Shown in pieces: positions 8,306 to 16,835 of a stretch of 64,000 bases of DNA (position 1 is the stretch's first letter; the number at the start of each line of letters is the position of its first letter). The notes beneath the pieces were generated by a model. It was not told where the DNA came from and did not search any database. It was given only the letters and a program-made list of their open reading frames with translations. Both the position numbers and the translations under genes were made by a program. Origin of the DNA: Agromyces ramosus (lineage in GTDB: Bacteria > Actinomycetota > Actinomycetes > Actinomycetales > Microbacteriaceae); NCBI RefSeq assembly GCF_030817175.1, contig NZ_JAUSYY010000001.1, forward strand, positions 1,488,001 through 1,552,000, given 5' to 3'.

Positions 8306-8833
8306 ATGAACGAGCTGCATGAGGTGCACGAGCTGAGCGAGTCGCGCCGGGAGCTGCTCGACTCGATCGCCCGCGAGTTCCTGCACAACTCTCCCGGCGG
8401 ACGGCGACTGCTCGCGGTCGAGGGCGCGACCGACGAAGCGGCCACCCGGTTCGCCGACGACCTGGCCGCCGCGCTCTCCGACCACGGCCAACCCGTCCTG
8501 CGTCAGTCGCTCGGCGACGTCGACGAGCGGACGCTGCGCTCGGCCACTGTGGAGCCGTTCCGCGCTCGCACGCTGCCCGGCGCCGAGCACGACGACACGG
8601 TGCTCGTGGTCGACGGCCGCCGGCTGCTGAACCAGTCGGTGCGCGGCATCTGGCACTTCACGGTCTGGATCCTCGCCGGCGACGAGCTGCCGCACGCGTC
8701 CGTGAACGTGGTCGTCGACGCGACCGACGAGTCGGCCCCGAAACGGTACTTCTACGACCTGTGCAAGCTGCCGCCGAGCTTCGGCGAGCGGCGCGCGGCT
8801 GCGGCATCCGTCACGACAGCACGTCCTTCGTGA
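8306..8833 (+). CDS. Uridine-kinase-like protein lacking the P-loop
   Basis: 175 residues beginning 10 bp after the transporter operon. The layout matches actinobacterial uridine/nucleoside kinase-like proteins: an N-terminal RRELLDSIAREFLHN, a first strand LLAVEG, then ...DDTVLVVDGRRLLNQSVRGIWHFTVWI and a C-terminal VNVVVDATDESAPKRYF. The segment where GxDGAGKST is expected reads EGATDEAATRFADDL, so the nucleotide-binding Lys and Ser/Thr are gone. I infer a non-catalytic or differently acting relative. Its last 23 bases overlap the convergent permease gene. Confidence 0.7.
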   Translation: MNELHEVHELSESRRELLDSIAREFLHNSPGGRRLLAVEGATDEAATRFADDLAAALSDHGQPVLRQSLGDVDERTLRSATVEPFRARTLPGAEHDDTVLVVDGRRLLNQSVRGIWHFTVWILAGDELPHASVNVVVDATDESAPKRYFYDLCKLPPSFGERRAAAASVTTARPS

Positions 8834-9683
8834 GGAACCGTCCGACGGCGAGCGCGCCGAACACGACGACGTAGCCGCCCTGCAGCAGCGCGTTGTCGGC
8901 GAACGAGTCCCACACGGCAGGGTCGCGCAGGAGATCGCCGAAGCCGAGCCAGTAGGTGGTGAAGAGCCACGGGTGCAGCCAGTCGAGCTGTGGCAGCGCA
9001 CCCATGATCTGCGACACGACCGCGAGGATCGCCGTGGCGGCCATCGCCCCGACGGGCACCGTCGTGAGCGTCGAGAGGAAGAGCCCGATCGCCGACATGC
9101 CGAGCAGCGAGACGGTGACGTACGCGGCGATCGCGAGGAAGCGCAGGAGGCCGTCGCCGACGCTCACGGTCGTTCCCGAGAGGAGCGTGACGGGGCCGAT
9201 CGGGAACAGCGCCCAGCCGATGAGCGTGCCGACGACGACCACGGTCAGGGTGGCGGCGCCGCTGAAGACGGCCACGGCCGCGTACTTCACGATCAGCAGG
9301 CGGATGCGTCCGGCCGGTGCGATGAGCAGGTAGCGCAGCGTTCCGTGGCTCGCCTCACCGGCGATGGTGTCGCCGGCGACGACACCGATCGTGAGGGGCA
9401 GGAAGAGCGGCATCGCGACGAGGATCGCGGTGACCCCGACGAAGAGCCCGTTGTCGGTGATCTGGCTGAGGAACGGCGGACCGCCCCCGCTCTCAGGGCC
9501 GCCCGCGAGCCGAACGGCCACGGCGATGAGGATGGGGATGAGCGCGAGCGCGCCGAGCAGCGCCCAGGTGCGCCGCCGTCGGAAGAGCGTGAGCACCTCG
9601 GAGCCGAAGAGCGACAGCGTGCCGCCACGCGAGGAGGCGCGGGGCGCCTCGGTCGCGACCCCCGCCGCCGCCTCACTGGACAA
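8811..9683 (-). CDS. ABC-2 type transporter permease
   Basis: 290 residues with a cytoplasmic head and about six membrane spans (for example TWALLGALALIPILIAVAV, NGLFVGVTAILVAMPLFLPLTIGVV, YVTVSLLGMSAIGLFLSTL). The conserved ABC-2 segment VVAGDTIAGEASHGTLRYLL is present. There is no ATG near the N-terminus; I chose TTG at 9683, which overlaps the end of the ATPase gene and has GAGGGG upstream. Partner of the ATPase encoded just before it; likely an exporter for a lipid, peptide or drug, substrate unknown. Confidence 0.82.
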   Translation of the reverse strand: MSSEAAAGVATEAPRASSRGGTLSLFGSEVLTLFRRRRTWALLGALALIPILIAVAVRLAGGPESGGGPPFLSQITDNGLFVGVTAILVAMPLFLPLTIGVVAGDTIAGEASHGTLRYLLIAPAGRIRLLIVKYAAVAVFSGAATLTVVVVGTLIGWALFPIGPVTLLSGTTVSVGDGLLRFLAIAAYVTVSLLGMSAIGLFLSTLTTVPVGAMAATAILAVVSQIMGALPQLDWLHPWLFTTYWLGFGDLLRDPAVWDSFADNALLQGGYVVVFGALAVGRFLTKDVLS

Positions 9684-10689
9684 CGTCGAACCCCTCGCCC
9701 GTGAGCTCGACGAACCGCTGCTCGAGGCTCGCGCGCTCGAGCTCGAAGCCACGCACGCGCACCCCGGCCGCCACGAGCGCGGCGACGATCGCCTCGGGAG
9801 CCGGTGCCGCGTCGCCCGACGAGCCCGACGAGCCGGGGGCATCGAGCGCTGCGGAGACGAGCGCGTCGCCCGCGGCATCCGTCATCGACCGGATGCCGCC
9901 GGCTGCAGCACCATCGTCGAGTCCATGGCCCAGCTCGAGCCCCAACCGCGCCAGCACCTCTCGGGCACGATCCGCATCGGGCGTGCGCACCAGCACGCGC
10001 GTCTCGCCGCCCCCGCGGAACTCGTCGAGCGTGCCCTGCGCCACGAGGCGCCCGGCGCTCATCACCCCGACGTGCGAGCACACCTGGTCGACCTCGGCGA
10101 GCAGGTGACTCGACACGAACACGGTCGTGCCATCGTCGGCGAGCGAGCGGATGAGCGACCGCACCTCGCGCGTGCCCTGCGGGTCGAGCCCGTTGGTCGG
10201 CTCGTCGAGCACGAGGAGCTCGCGCCGCATGAGCAGGGCGTTCGCGAGTCCGAGCCGCTGCTTCATGCCGAGCGAGTAGGCATGCACCTTCTTCTCGGCG
10301 GCGTGCGAGAGACCCACCCGCTCGAGCGCATCGGCGACCCGAGTGGCGCGGGAGCCCCGGGGCGCGTGCCGGTCGGCGGCGTCGAAGCGCCGCAGGTTCG
10401 CCGTGCCCGACAGGTACGGCGAGAACGCGGGTCCCTCCACGAGTGCGCCGACGCGCGGCAGCACGGTGTCGACGTGCCGGGGCATCTCGGCGCCGAGCAG
10501 ACGGGCGTCACCCGCGGTCGCCGCGACGAGGCCGAGGAGCATCCGGATCGTCGTCGTCTTGCCCGACCCGTTCGGCCCGAGGAAGCCGAACACGGCGCCC
10601 CGCGGCACCGCGAGGTCGAGGCCGTCGACGGCGAGCTGCGAACGGAAGCGCTTGGTGAGGCCGTGCGTCTCGATCGCGAGTTCGGGCAC
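9673..10689 (-). CDS. ABC-2 type transporter ATP-binding protein
   Basis: 338 residues. Walker A GPNGSGKTT, signature region YSLGMKQRLGLANALL, Walker B LLVLDEPTNGLD and SSHLLAEVDQVC place it with BcrA/NatA-type exporter ATPases. The last 110 residues are the usual variable regulatory tail. Middle gene of a three-gene minus-strand operon: 14 bp behind the LolA-like gene and overlapping the permease gene. Confidence 0.9.
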   Translation of the reverse strand: MPELAIETHGLTKRFRSQLAVDGLDLAVPRGAVFGFLGPNGSGKTTTIRMLLGLVAATAGDARLLGAEMPRHVDTVLPRVGALVEGPAFSPYLSGTANLRRFDAADRHAPRGSRATRVADALERVGLSHAAEKKVHAYSLGMKQRLGLANALLMRRELLVLDEPTNGLDPQGTREVRSLIRSLADDGTTVFVSSHLLAEVDQVCSHVGVMSAGRLVAQGTLDEFRGGGETRVLVRTPDADRAREVLARLGLELGHGLDDGAAAGGIRSMTDAAGDALVSAALDAPGSSGSSGDAAPAPEAIVAALVAAGVRVRGFELERASLEQRFVELTGEGFDVVQ

Positions 10690-10703
10690 GCGGGGGCGCC
10701 CGG

Positions 10704-11936
10704 TCAGTTCCCGCTCGCGACGGCGAGCAGCCGATCGGGGGGCACCGCGCCGGCGAGCACACGGCCGTCATCGGTGAGGAGCACGGTGACGAGCGAGGTC
10801 GAGAGGATGCGTCCGCCGTCGACGGGCTCGGTGAGCGTCTCGAGCATCGCGGATGCCTCCGCGCCGAGGCCTGCGGCGCCCGCCGCGCCCACCGGCAGCT
10901 CGACCACGGCCGACCAGCCCTCGCCATGCACGATCGGACGAGGCATCCCCGCGCCTGCATCGTCGGCTGAGCCGGCGGCGGCCTGCCACTGCTCGAGCTC
11001 GGCCACGGTCGGTATCGGCACGACGTGTTCGGTCACCTCGGTGCCCTCGGGCGGGGTGAACTCGAACACCGAGGCATCCGGTGCCTCGAACGAGACGTCG
11101 GTGAACGCGACGCTGAACGCCGGCTCGTCGGCGCCGCGAGCGGTGACGGATGCCGCGAGCGCGACCCCCGTCTCGCCGTCGATTGCGACCGTGATGTCGC
11201 CGACGAGGGTGTCGGTGTCACGCGGCTCGAGCACGAGCTCGTAGACCTCGCGTCCGGCGACTCGGCCGTCGGTGCCCACCGACACCTCGGTCGTCTCGTC
11301 GAGCTTCGCGAGCGCGTCGTCGAGCACCTGTTCCGGCGTCGGCAACGGCGTGCCGAGTTCGGCCTCGAGTCGCTGCCTCGCCTCGTCGGCGTGCGCCTCG
11401 GCTTCGGCCTCGAACGCGTCGAGCGCGGCCTCGTCGACGGTGACGTGCGTCGCGGCCCGCTCGGCGGAGTCGTAGAGCCAGGCGCCCTCGTCGGAGAGGT
11501 AGACGTCGCGCTCGGCGAGGCGATCGAGCACCTGCAGGCGTGCGTTCGAGTCGTCGAGGTACACGCGGGCGGTGTGCGCACCGGTGGCGAGCGAGATCAG
11601 GTCGTCGAGATCGGTGGCGGATGCCCCGCCCTCGCCGCCGTGACCGAAGTCGTCGCTCTCCGCACCGACGGTGCCACCACCGCCCATGGCGCCGGTCAGG
11701 CCCGAGAGGTCGGGGAGGCCGAGTTCGGAGCGTTGCTCGATCGTGCCCGAGAGCGCCTCGACGTCGCTCGAAGCGGCGAACTCGAGGAGCTCGGCCGGTG
11801 TGAGATCGGGCAGGTCGACGGCGGCGTTCGCCTGCATCGGCACGAGCACGACAGCCACGCCGATCGCGATCGGTGCGGCGATTGCGGGGATCCAGCGGCT
11901 GAGCCTGCGGGACGCCCGGGAGTCCGGGGCGCGCAT
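10704..11936 (-). CDS. Secreted LolA/RseB-like (DUF2092-type) protein
   Basis: 410 residues with an N-terminal signal (RWIPAIAAPIAIGVAVVLVPMQANA). The mature part fits the LolA/LppX half-barrel family as seen in actinobacteria: DLTPAELLEFAASSDVEALSGTIEQRSELGLPDL, then the segments ARVYLDDSNARLQVLD, DVYLSDEGAWLYDSAE, DVSFEAPDASVFEFTPPEG. A Gly-rich insertion lies around residues 80-100. Family members bind lipids or sense envelope state. It heads the operon with the ABC exporter, so it may deliver or receive the exported molecule outside the membrane. The extended upstream open frame lacks coding character; the ATG at 11936 fits the signal peptide. Confidence 0.8.
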   Translation of the reverse strand: MRAPDSRASRRLSRWIPAIAAPIAIGVAVVLVPMQANAAVDLPDLTPAELLEFAASSDVEALSGTIEQRSELGLPDLSGLTGAMGGGGTVGAESDDFGHGGEGGASATDLDDLISLATGAHTARVYLDDSNARLQVLDRLAERDVYLSDEGAWLYDSAERAATHVTVDEAALDAFEAEAEAHADEARQRLEAELGTPLPTPEQVLDDALAKLDETTEVSVGTDGRVAGREVYELVLEPRDTDTLVGDITVAIDGETGVALAASVTARGADEPAFSVAFTDVSFEAPDASVFEFTPPEGTEVTEHVVPIPTVAELEQWQAAAGSADDAGAGMPRPIVHGEGWSAVVELPVGAAGAAGLGAEASAMLETLTEPVDGGRILSTSLVTVLLTDDGRVLAGAVPPDRLLAVASGN

Positions 11937-12084
11937 GAATTCAGGGTACGCCGGTCGAGCACCCCGGGACCCGATCGGTGGGGAACACTCAGGATCGCCG
12001 GCTGCCGCCCGACCGTTGCCGCCGGGACCGCCCGGGGCTAGCGTGGGTGCACCGGCAGGTTGTACCCATTTCGAGGGGGCTCTC

Positions 12085-13980
12085 ATGGTCAACGTCGTCC
12101 GTCGCCGCTCCGCGCTCCGCCGCGCCGCTCTCGTTCTCGCCGGCGTGCTCGCCGCCGGAGCGGTCGCGACCGCCGCGCCCGCGTCCGCCTCATCGCCATC
12201 GCTCACCCCGCCACAAGGGGCGATGACCGTTGCGATGGGGCGACCGACACCACCGGCGCCGTCGACCTCCGTCGGCACCGGCGGGGCGGTGTCATCCGTC
12301 GATGCCTCGGCGAGCGCCGTCGGCCTCGAGGTCCTCCGCGACGGCGGCAACGCGGTCGACGCCGCGGTGGCCACGGCCGCCGCACTCGGCGTGACCGAGC
12401 CGTACAGCGCCGGCATCGGCGGCGGCGGGTACTTCGTCTACTTCGACGCCACGACCGGTGAGGTGACCACGATCGACGGACGCGAGACGGCGCCCGCGGG
12501 CATGCCGACCGACGCGTTCATCGACCCCGCGACCGGCACGCCGTACCCGTTCGCGAACGCCGTGTCATCCGGCCTGTCGGTCGGGGTGCCGGGCACGCTC
12601 GCGACCTGGGAGGCGGCGCTCGACCGGTTCGGCACCGAGTCGCTGCGCGACATGCTCAAGCCCGCCACGCTGCTCGCCACGAGAGGGTTCACCGTCGACG
12701 AGACGTTCCGCAAGCAGACCCTCGACAACGAGGCCCGGTTCCGCGCGTTCCCCGACACCGCCGAGCTGTTCCTCCCGGGCGGTGAAGCACCAGAGGTCGG
12801 GTCGATCTTCAAGAACCTCGACCTCGCCCGAACGCTGCGGCTCATCGCGCTGCGGGGCACCGACGCATTCTACGAGGGTGAGCTCGCAGCCGAGATGGCC
12901 GACATCGTGCAGGAGCCGCGCATCGACCGCGCGGTCTCGTCACTGCCCGCGATGCCGGGCTTCATGACGACCGACGACCTCGCGGCATACGAGGTGCTCG
13001 AGCAGGCGCCGACGCACGTGGAGTACCGCGGCCTCGACGTCTACGGCATCGCCCCGTCCTCGTCGGGCGGCACCACCGTCGGCGAGTCGCTGAACATCCT
13101 CGAGAACCACGACCTCGCGTCGGCCGAGACCGGGCAGGCCCTGCACCTGTTCTTCGAGTCGACCGCTCGCGCGTTCGCCGACCGCAACGCGTATGTCGGC
13201 GACCCGGCGTTCGTCGACGTTCCGACCGAGATCCTGCTCAGCCAGGACTTCGCCGACGCACGCAACTGCACGATCAACCCGCTGCAGGCGTCGCCGAAGC
13301 CGGTTCCCGCTGGCGCGCTCGACGCGGCCGGGTGCGACGCGGTCGCGCTCGATGCGGCCGAGGGCGCCGAGAACCTCTCGACGACGCACCTTTCGGTCGT
13401 CGACCAGTGGGGCAACGCGGTCGCGTACACGCTGACGATCGAGTCGACCGGCGGCTCCGCGATGACCGTGCCCGACCGCGGCTTCCTGCTGAACAACGAG
13501 CTGACCGACTTCAACTTCGTGCCGAACCCGGCCGACCCGAACACCGTCGAACCGGGCAAGCGTCCGCGCTCGTCGATGTCGCCCACCATCGTGCTCGACG
13601 GCGGCGAGGTGCGGTACGTGCTCGGCTCGCCGGGCGGGGCGACGATCATCACGACGGTCGTCCAGATCCTCATGAACCGCATCGACCTCGGGATGACCCT
13701 GCCCGAAGCGGTGGCGGCGCCGCGCGCGTCGCAGCGCAACTCGACCACGACCCCCGGGGCCATCACGACCCCGGCCGAGGCGGCCTTCATCGCGGCCTAT
13801 GCCGACGACCTCGCGCCGTACGGCCAAAGCCTCACCGCGGTTGCCGCGCCGGGCACCTCGGCCTCCGAGATCGGGGCGGCAGCGGCGATCGAGGTCGACG
13901 CGAGCGGACTCATGACGGCGGTCGCCGAGCCGGTGCGCCGCGGTGGCGGCACCGGACTCGTGGTCGAGCCGGCCCCCTGA
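12085..13980 (+). CDS. ggt: Gamma-glutamyltransferase, secreted
   Basis: 631 residues; AGGGGG precedes the ATG. Signal peptide with an ASA cut site near residue 36. Ntn-hydrolase that cleaves gamma-glutamyl bonds such as glutathione outside the cell. The precursor self-cleaves before Thr433 in the STTHLSVVD motif, giving a large chain and a small chain of about 199 residues. Other family marks: DGGNAVDAAVATAAALGVTEP, PSSSGGTTVGESLNIL, GKRPRSSMSPTIV and LGSPGGATI. Single gene, convergent with the MarR gene. Confidence 0.94.
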   Translation: MVNVVRRRSALRRAALVLAGVLAAGAVATAAPASASSPSLTPPQGAMTVAMGRPTPPAPSTSVGTGGAVSSVDASASAVGLEVLRDGGNAVDAAVATAAALGVTEPYSAGIGGGGYFVYFDATTGEVTTIDGRETAPAGMPTDAFIDPATGTPYPFANAVSSGLSVGVPGTLATWEAALDRFGTESLRDMLKPATLLATRGFTVDETFRKQTLDNEARFRAFPDTAELFLPGGEAPEVGSIFKNLDLARTLRLIALRGTDAFYEGELAAEMADIVQEPRIDRAVSSLPAMPGFMTTDDLAAYEVLEQAPTHVEYRGLDVYGIAPSSSGGTTVGESLNILENHDLASAETGQALHLFFESTARAFADRNAYVGDPAFVDVPTEILLSQDFADARNCTINPLQASPKPVPAGALDAAGCDAVALDAAEGAENLSTTHLSVVDQWGNAVAYTLTIESTGGSAMTVPDRGFLLNNELTDFNFVPNPADPNTVEPGKRPRSSMSPTIVLDGGEVRYVLGSPGGATIITTVVQILMNRIDLGMTLPEAVAAPRASQRNSTTTPGAITTPAEAAFIAAYADDLAPYGQSLTAVAAPGTSASEIGAAAAIEVDASGLMTAVAEPVRRGGGTGLVVEPAP

Positions 13981-14117
13981 CGCGGCCCAGCTAGCGAAAT
14001 TTCGGAGGCGAACGAGGGTGGCCATCGACAGGGTGGCGCCCCCGGCGAACCCGCGGATCGCGAGGCGACGTTCCGAATGGGCCGGCCGCGTGTTCTGCGA
14101 GATTCAGTCTCGAGCCG

Positions 14118-14600
14118 TCACTCCTCGACGGGCAGCTTGGTGGACCCAGTTGCGATCGAGCCTGCGACCCGAGTCAAGAGAACTCGGAGCTGGTCCTGCT
14201 CCGCAGGGCTCAGTCCGTTCGTCGTCAGCTCTTCCAGCCGGTGCCACACCTCATTGACTGGCTCCTGCAGGGCGCGCCCTGCAGGAGTCAGGGATACCAG
14301 TACCACCCGCCGGTCTGTCGCTGACCGCTCTCGCGCAATGAAGCCGGCGCTCTCGAGGCGAGCCAGCATCTTCGCCGTCGTCGGGGGTTCGACCATCAGC
14401 TGCCTGGTCAGGTCGGCTTGGGCCTGCGGCGACTCGTTCCAGAGCAGCATCAGCACGAACTGCTGACCTGCCGCCAGCCCCAGGTCTTGCAGAAGCGAGC
14501 CGGCGAGCTTCCGGTGAGCTTTCGCGACTGCAGGAATCAGCGAGCTGATCAGCTCGCCGTCGAGCCCGATCGACTCGGGAGAGGTGTCTTGCAGACTCAT
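14118..14600 (-). CDS. MarR-family transcriptional regulator
   Basis: 160 residues, winged helix centred on QAQADLTRQLMVEPPTTAKMLARLE with the wing RERSATDRRVVLVSLT. Such repressors release DNA when they bind phenolic ligands or are oxidised. AGAGGAG precedes the ATG. It is divergent from the frameshifted NmrA-type oxidoreductase, and the shared gap holds three palindromes that should be its operators, so self-regulation and control of the oxidoreductase are likely. Confidence 0.9.
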   Translation of the reverse strand: MSLQDTSPESIGLDGELISSLIPAVAKAHRKLAGSLLQDLGLAAGQQFVLMLLWNESPQAQADLTRQLMVEPPTTAKMLARLESAGFIARERSATDRRVVLVSLTPAGRALQEPVNEVWHRLEELTTNGLSPAEQDQLRVLLTRVAGSIATGSTKLPVEE

Positions 14601-14620
14601 CGCGCTCCTCTGGGAATAAT

Positions 14621-14682
14621 CATTAGCCGACTAATGCTTGAGATCATTAGCCGACTAATGCTTGGGGCCGTCAGCCGGCTGA
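14621..14682. promoter_or_regulatory. Three evenly spaced palindromic operators
   Basis: Two identical sites CATTAGCCGACTAATG (14621-14636 and 14645-14660) and a third, GC-richer palindrome TCAGCCGGCTGA (14671-14682). The centres lie exactly 24 bp apart (14628.5, 14652.5, 14676.5). They fill the gap between the divergent MarR and oxidoreductase genes, the normal place for a MarR operator. Confidence 0.75.
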
Positions 14683-14715
14683 TTCGAAAGCCCTGACGAT
14701 TAGAAGGAGTTAATC

Positions 14716-15593
14716 ATGAATGCGGAAACCGTCAAGACGATCGCCGTCTTCGCCGCCACCGGGAGCCAGGGAGGGGCGGTCACCGACGCCCTCCTCGCAG
14801 CAGGCGCCCACGTTCGCGCCCTCCTCCGCAACCCCGACTCCGACAAGGCCCGAGCTCTCGCTGAGCGCGGTGTCGATCTGGTCCGAGTCGACGTCGACGA
14901 CTCCCAGTCTCTTGAGGCTGCTCTCCGGGGAGTCGACGCCTTCTGGTTCATGACAACCCCTCCTGGCGGAATGCAGACGCCGACACCGTCGGCGAGACCA
15001 AGCAGGGCATCGCCCTGGCAGACGCCGCGGCTGCCGCGAAGGTGCCCCACGTCGTCTTCAACTCCGTCGGCGGCGCCGAGCGCGACTCCGGCGTCCCGCA
15101 CTTCCACTCGAAGTACCTCGTCGAGCAGCACCTCGCCACCCTTGGGCTCCACAGGACCATCGTCCGTCCGGTGTTCTTCGTCGAGAACTTCACCTGGATG
15201 GGCCCGTCGCTGGAAGACGGTGCCCTCGTGGTGCGCCTGCCCATCCCCGACGGCATCAAGCTGCAGATGATCGCCGTTCGCGACGTCGGCATCATCGCCG
15301 CCGCTGCTCTCCTCGACCCGGAGGCCGTGCCGGAGGTCATCGAGATCGCCGGCGACGAGCTCACCGGCAGCGAGATCGCCGCAGTGCACGGTGAGAAGTT
15401 GGGCTTGCCTGCACGCTATGAGGCGCTGCCCGTCGCCGTTCTCGATGGTCAGGAGGACTTGCAGGCCATGTTCCGCTGGTTCGCTGAGACCCCCGCCTAC
15501 CAGGCCGACCTCCAGGAGGTTCGCCGCATTCACCCGAACAGCTGGACTCTCCAGACCTGGCTCGACTCCAACAACACACTTCCCGGGAACTGA
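14716..15593 (+). pseudogene. NmrA-type NAD(P)-binding oxidoreductase, frameshifted
   Basis: One gene split over two frames. The first frame codes TIAVFAATGSQGGAVTDALL (a Rossmann GxxGxxG motif) to FWFMTTPPGG. At about 14965-14975 the reading passes to the frame one base earlier, which continues ADTVGETKQGIALADAAAAA, then VPHVVFNSVGGAERDSGVPH and runs to the stop at 15593. Both halves have good codon use and join into a normal protein of about 290 residues. AGAAGGAG precedes the ATG. Either a recent single-base loss or a sequencing error. As an NmrA/YwnB-like NAD(P)H-binding protein it probably served redox stress under the adjacent MarR repressor. Confidence 0.82.
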
Positions 15594-15660
15594 CCGTCAG
15601 AGGCGAGCCGCCGAGCGGCGCTCTTCGACCCGCAGGAAATCCATCGATCTGAAAATCCGT

Positions 15661-15798
15661 TCAGGGGGCCATGGGGACGGCGCGGCCTGCGTCATTCCCC
15701 ATGGGAACAGGTTTCGACGCAGCCGGCACCGTGATCGAGGTCGGACCTGGCGTCGACGACGTGGCCATACCGTCGGCAAACTCGTCGTCATCCCCTGA
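15661..15798 (+). pseudogene. Relic of a zinc-type/quinone oxidoreductase with a large internal deletion
   Basis: One frame reads FPMGTGFDAAGTVIEVGPGV, the typical N-terminal part of NADPH:quinone oxidoreductases. A few bases later another frame reads GHTVGKLVVIP followed by TGA at 15796-15798, which is the typical C-terminus of the same family. The junction is at about 15755-15765. Around 240 codons appear to have been lost between the two ends. The rest of the 378-bp gap 15594-15971 shows no gene. Confidence 0.6.
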
Positions 15799-15932
15799 CC
15801 CCTTCCGGACGTGCCTACGGCCGCCGAGCGGACTCATCCGGCCACCTTCGGTCAGCGGTCGTGAGAGCAGCGAGGGGCCGCGTGGTGTCAATCTCGCTGC
15901 GTACACTGTGTGCCTGTCTGTGATGTCAACGT

Positions 15933-15949
15933 GCACACCGACGGTGTGC
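15933..15949. promoter_or_regulatory. 17-bp perfect palindrome upstream of the deoxyribosyltransferase-like gene
   Basis: GCACACCG-A-CGGTGTGC, an 8-bp perfect inverted repeat around a single base, ending 22 bp before the start codon at 15972. The position suits an operator for an unidentified repressor. Confidence 0.45.
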
Positions 15950-15971
15950 CGTTCGACCGAAGGACTGAGCC

Positions 15972-16271
15972 GTGCCCGACCGACCTGAGATCGTCTGCAT
16001 CTGCGGCTCTACCCGGTTCGTGCACGAGATGCGTGCGGCGAACCGTGATCTGACCTTCGCAGGTGTCATCGTCGTCGCTCCAGGCGAAGCAGACGAGTTG
16101 ATCACCAACGAGCAGAAGACCGCGCTGGACGCCCTCCACCTGCGCAAGATCGACCTGGCTGACCGGGTTCTGGTCGTCAACCCCGGCGGGTATATCGGCG
16201 AGTCCACGAGCAGGGAGATCGCCTATGCCCACGCCACCGGCAAGCCGATCTCGTTCACCCATCCCGTCTGA
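15972..16271 (+). CDS. Nucleoside 2-deoxyribosyltransferase-like small protein
   Basis: 99 residues, GTG start. The motif VCICGSTRF at the N-terminus, then ITNEQKTALDALHLRKIDLADRVLVVNPGGYIGESTSREIAYA, is typical of the small deoxyribosyltransferase-like fold seen in phages and mobile regions. The conserved GGYIGESTxxEI contains the Glu expected as nucleophile. Function unproven; related proteins act on nucleosides or nucleotides. It lies at the edge of the decayed 14-16 kb patch, which suggests it came by transfer. Confidence 0.72.
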   Translation: MPDRPEIVCICGSTRFVHEMRAANRDLTFAGVIVVAPGEADELITNEQKTALDALHLRKIDLADRVLVVNPGGYIGESTSREIAYAHATGKPISFTHPV

Positions 16272-16310
16272 CCAGTAGACGCTTCGTGGTGCGCGGGCAA
16301 CGAGTCTCGG

Positions 16311-16835
16311 TCAGCCTCGGAGAGTGTTACTCGGCGGCGGCGTGTACTTGAATCCGACGTGCGACGGTGCGAACCCGAGTCGCTCGTAGAAGCGGTGCGC
16401 GTCCACGCGCGCGGCATCCGATGTGAGCTGCACGAGCGCCGCGCCAACGCCGGGCGCGGCATCCATCGCCCACCGGATCATCCGGCCGCCGATGCCGCCC
16501 GAGCGCCGGTCGCTGCGCACCCGCACGGCCTCGATCTGCAGCCGCATCGCCCCGCGGCGCGCCATGCCGGGGATGAGCGTGAGCTGCATCGTGCCCATGA
16601 CGCCATCGGCCTCGGACTCCGCGACGAGCAGGAGCTGCGCCGGATCGCGATCGATCGCGGCGAACGCGCGCTCGTAGGCCGGCCGGTCCTCAGGACGATT
16701 CAGGTCGCCCCGCCCGGCGCTCACCGCGTCGTCGCCGAGCAGCCGGAGGATCGCATCGACATCGCGCAGCGTGGCACGACGCATCCGAACCTCGGGGGTG
16801 AGGTCGACCGGAAGCTCAGGCCACGCGTGGCTCAC
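16311..16835 (-). CDS. GNAT-family N-acetyltransferase
   Basis: 174 residues. Acetyl-CoA binding motif [21 protein letters not shown] (R/QxxGxG/A variant RSGGIG), then [20 protein letters not shown] with the usual Tyr. Last gene of the F420 operon: its GTG overlaps the fgd stop (GTGA), so it is translated together with fgd. Substrate unknown. Confidence 0.88.
   Translation of the reverse strand: MSHAWPELPVDLTPEVRMRRATLRDVDAILRLLGDDAVSAGRGDLNRPEDRPAYERAFAAIDRDPAQLLLVAESEADGVMGTMQLTLIPGMARRGAMRLQIEAVRVRSDRRSGGIGGRMIRWAMDAAPGVGAALVQLTSDAARVDAHRFYERLGFAPSHVGFKYTPPPSNTLRG

Noticed and set aside
14118..16271. Transposon or insertion sequence carrying the MarR patch
   Set aside because: No transposase, no terminal inverted repeats and no target duplication found; only signs of decay.
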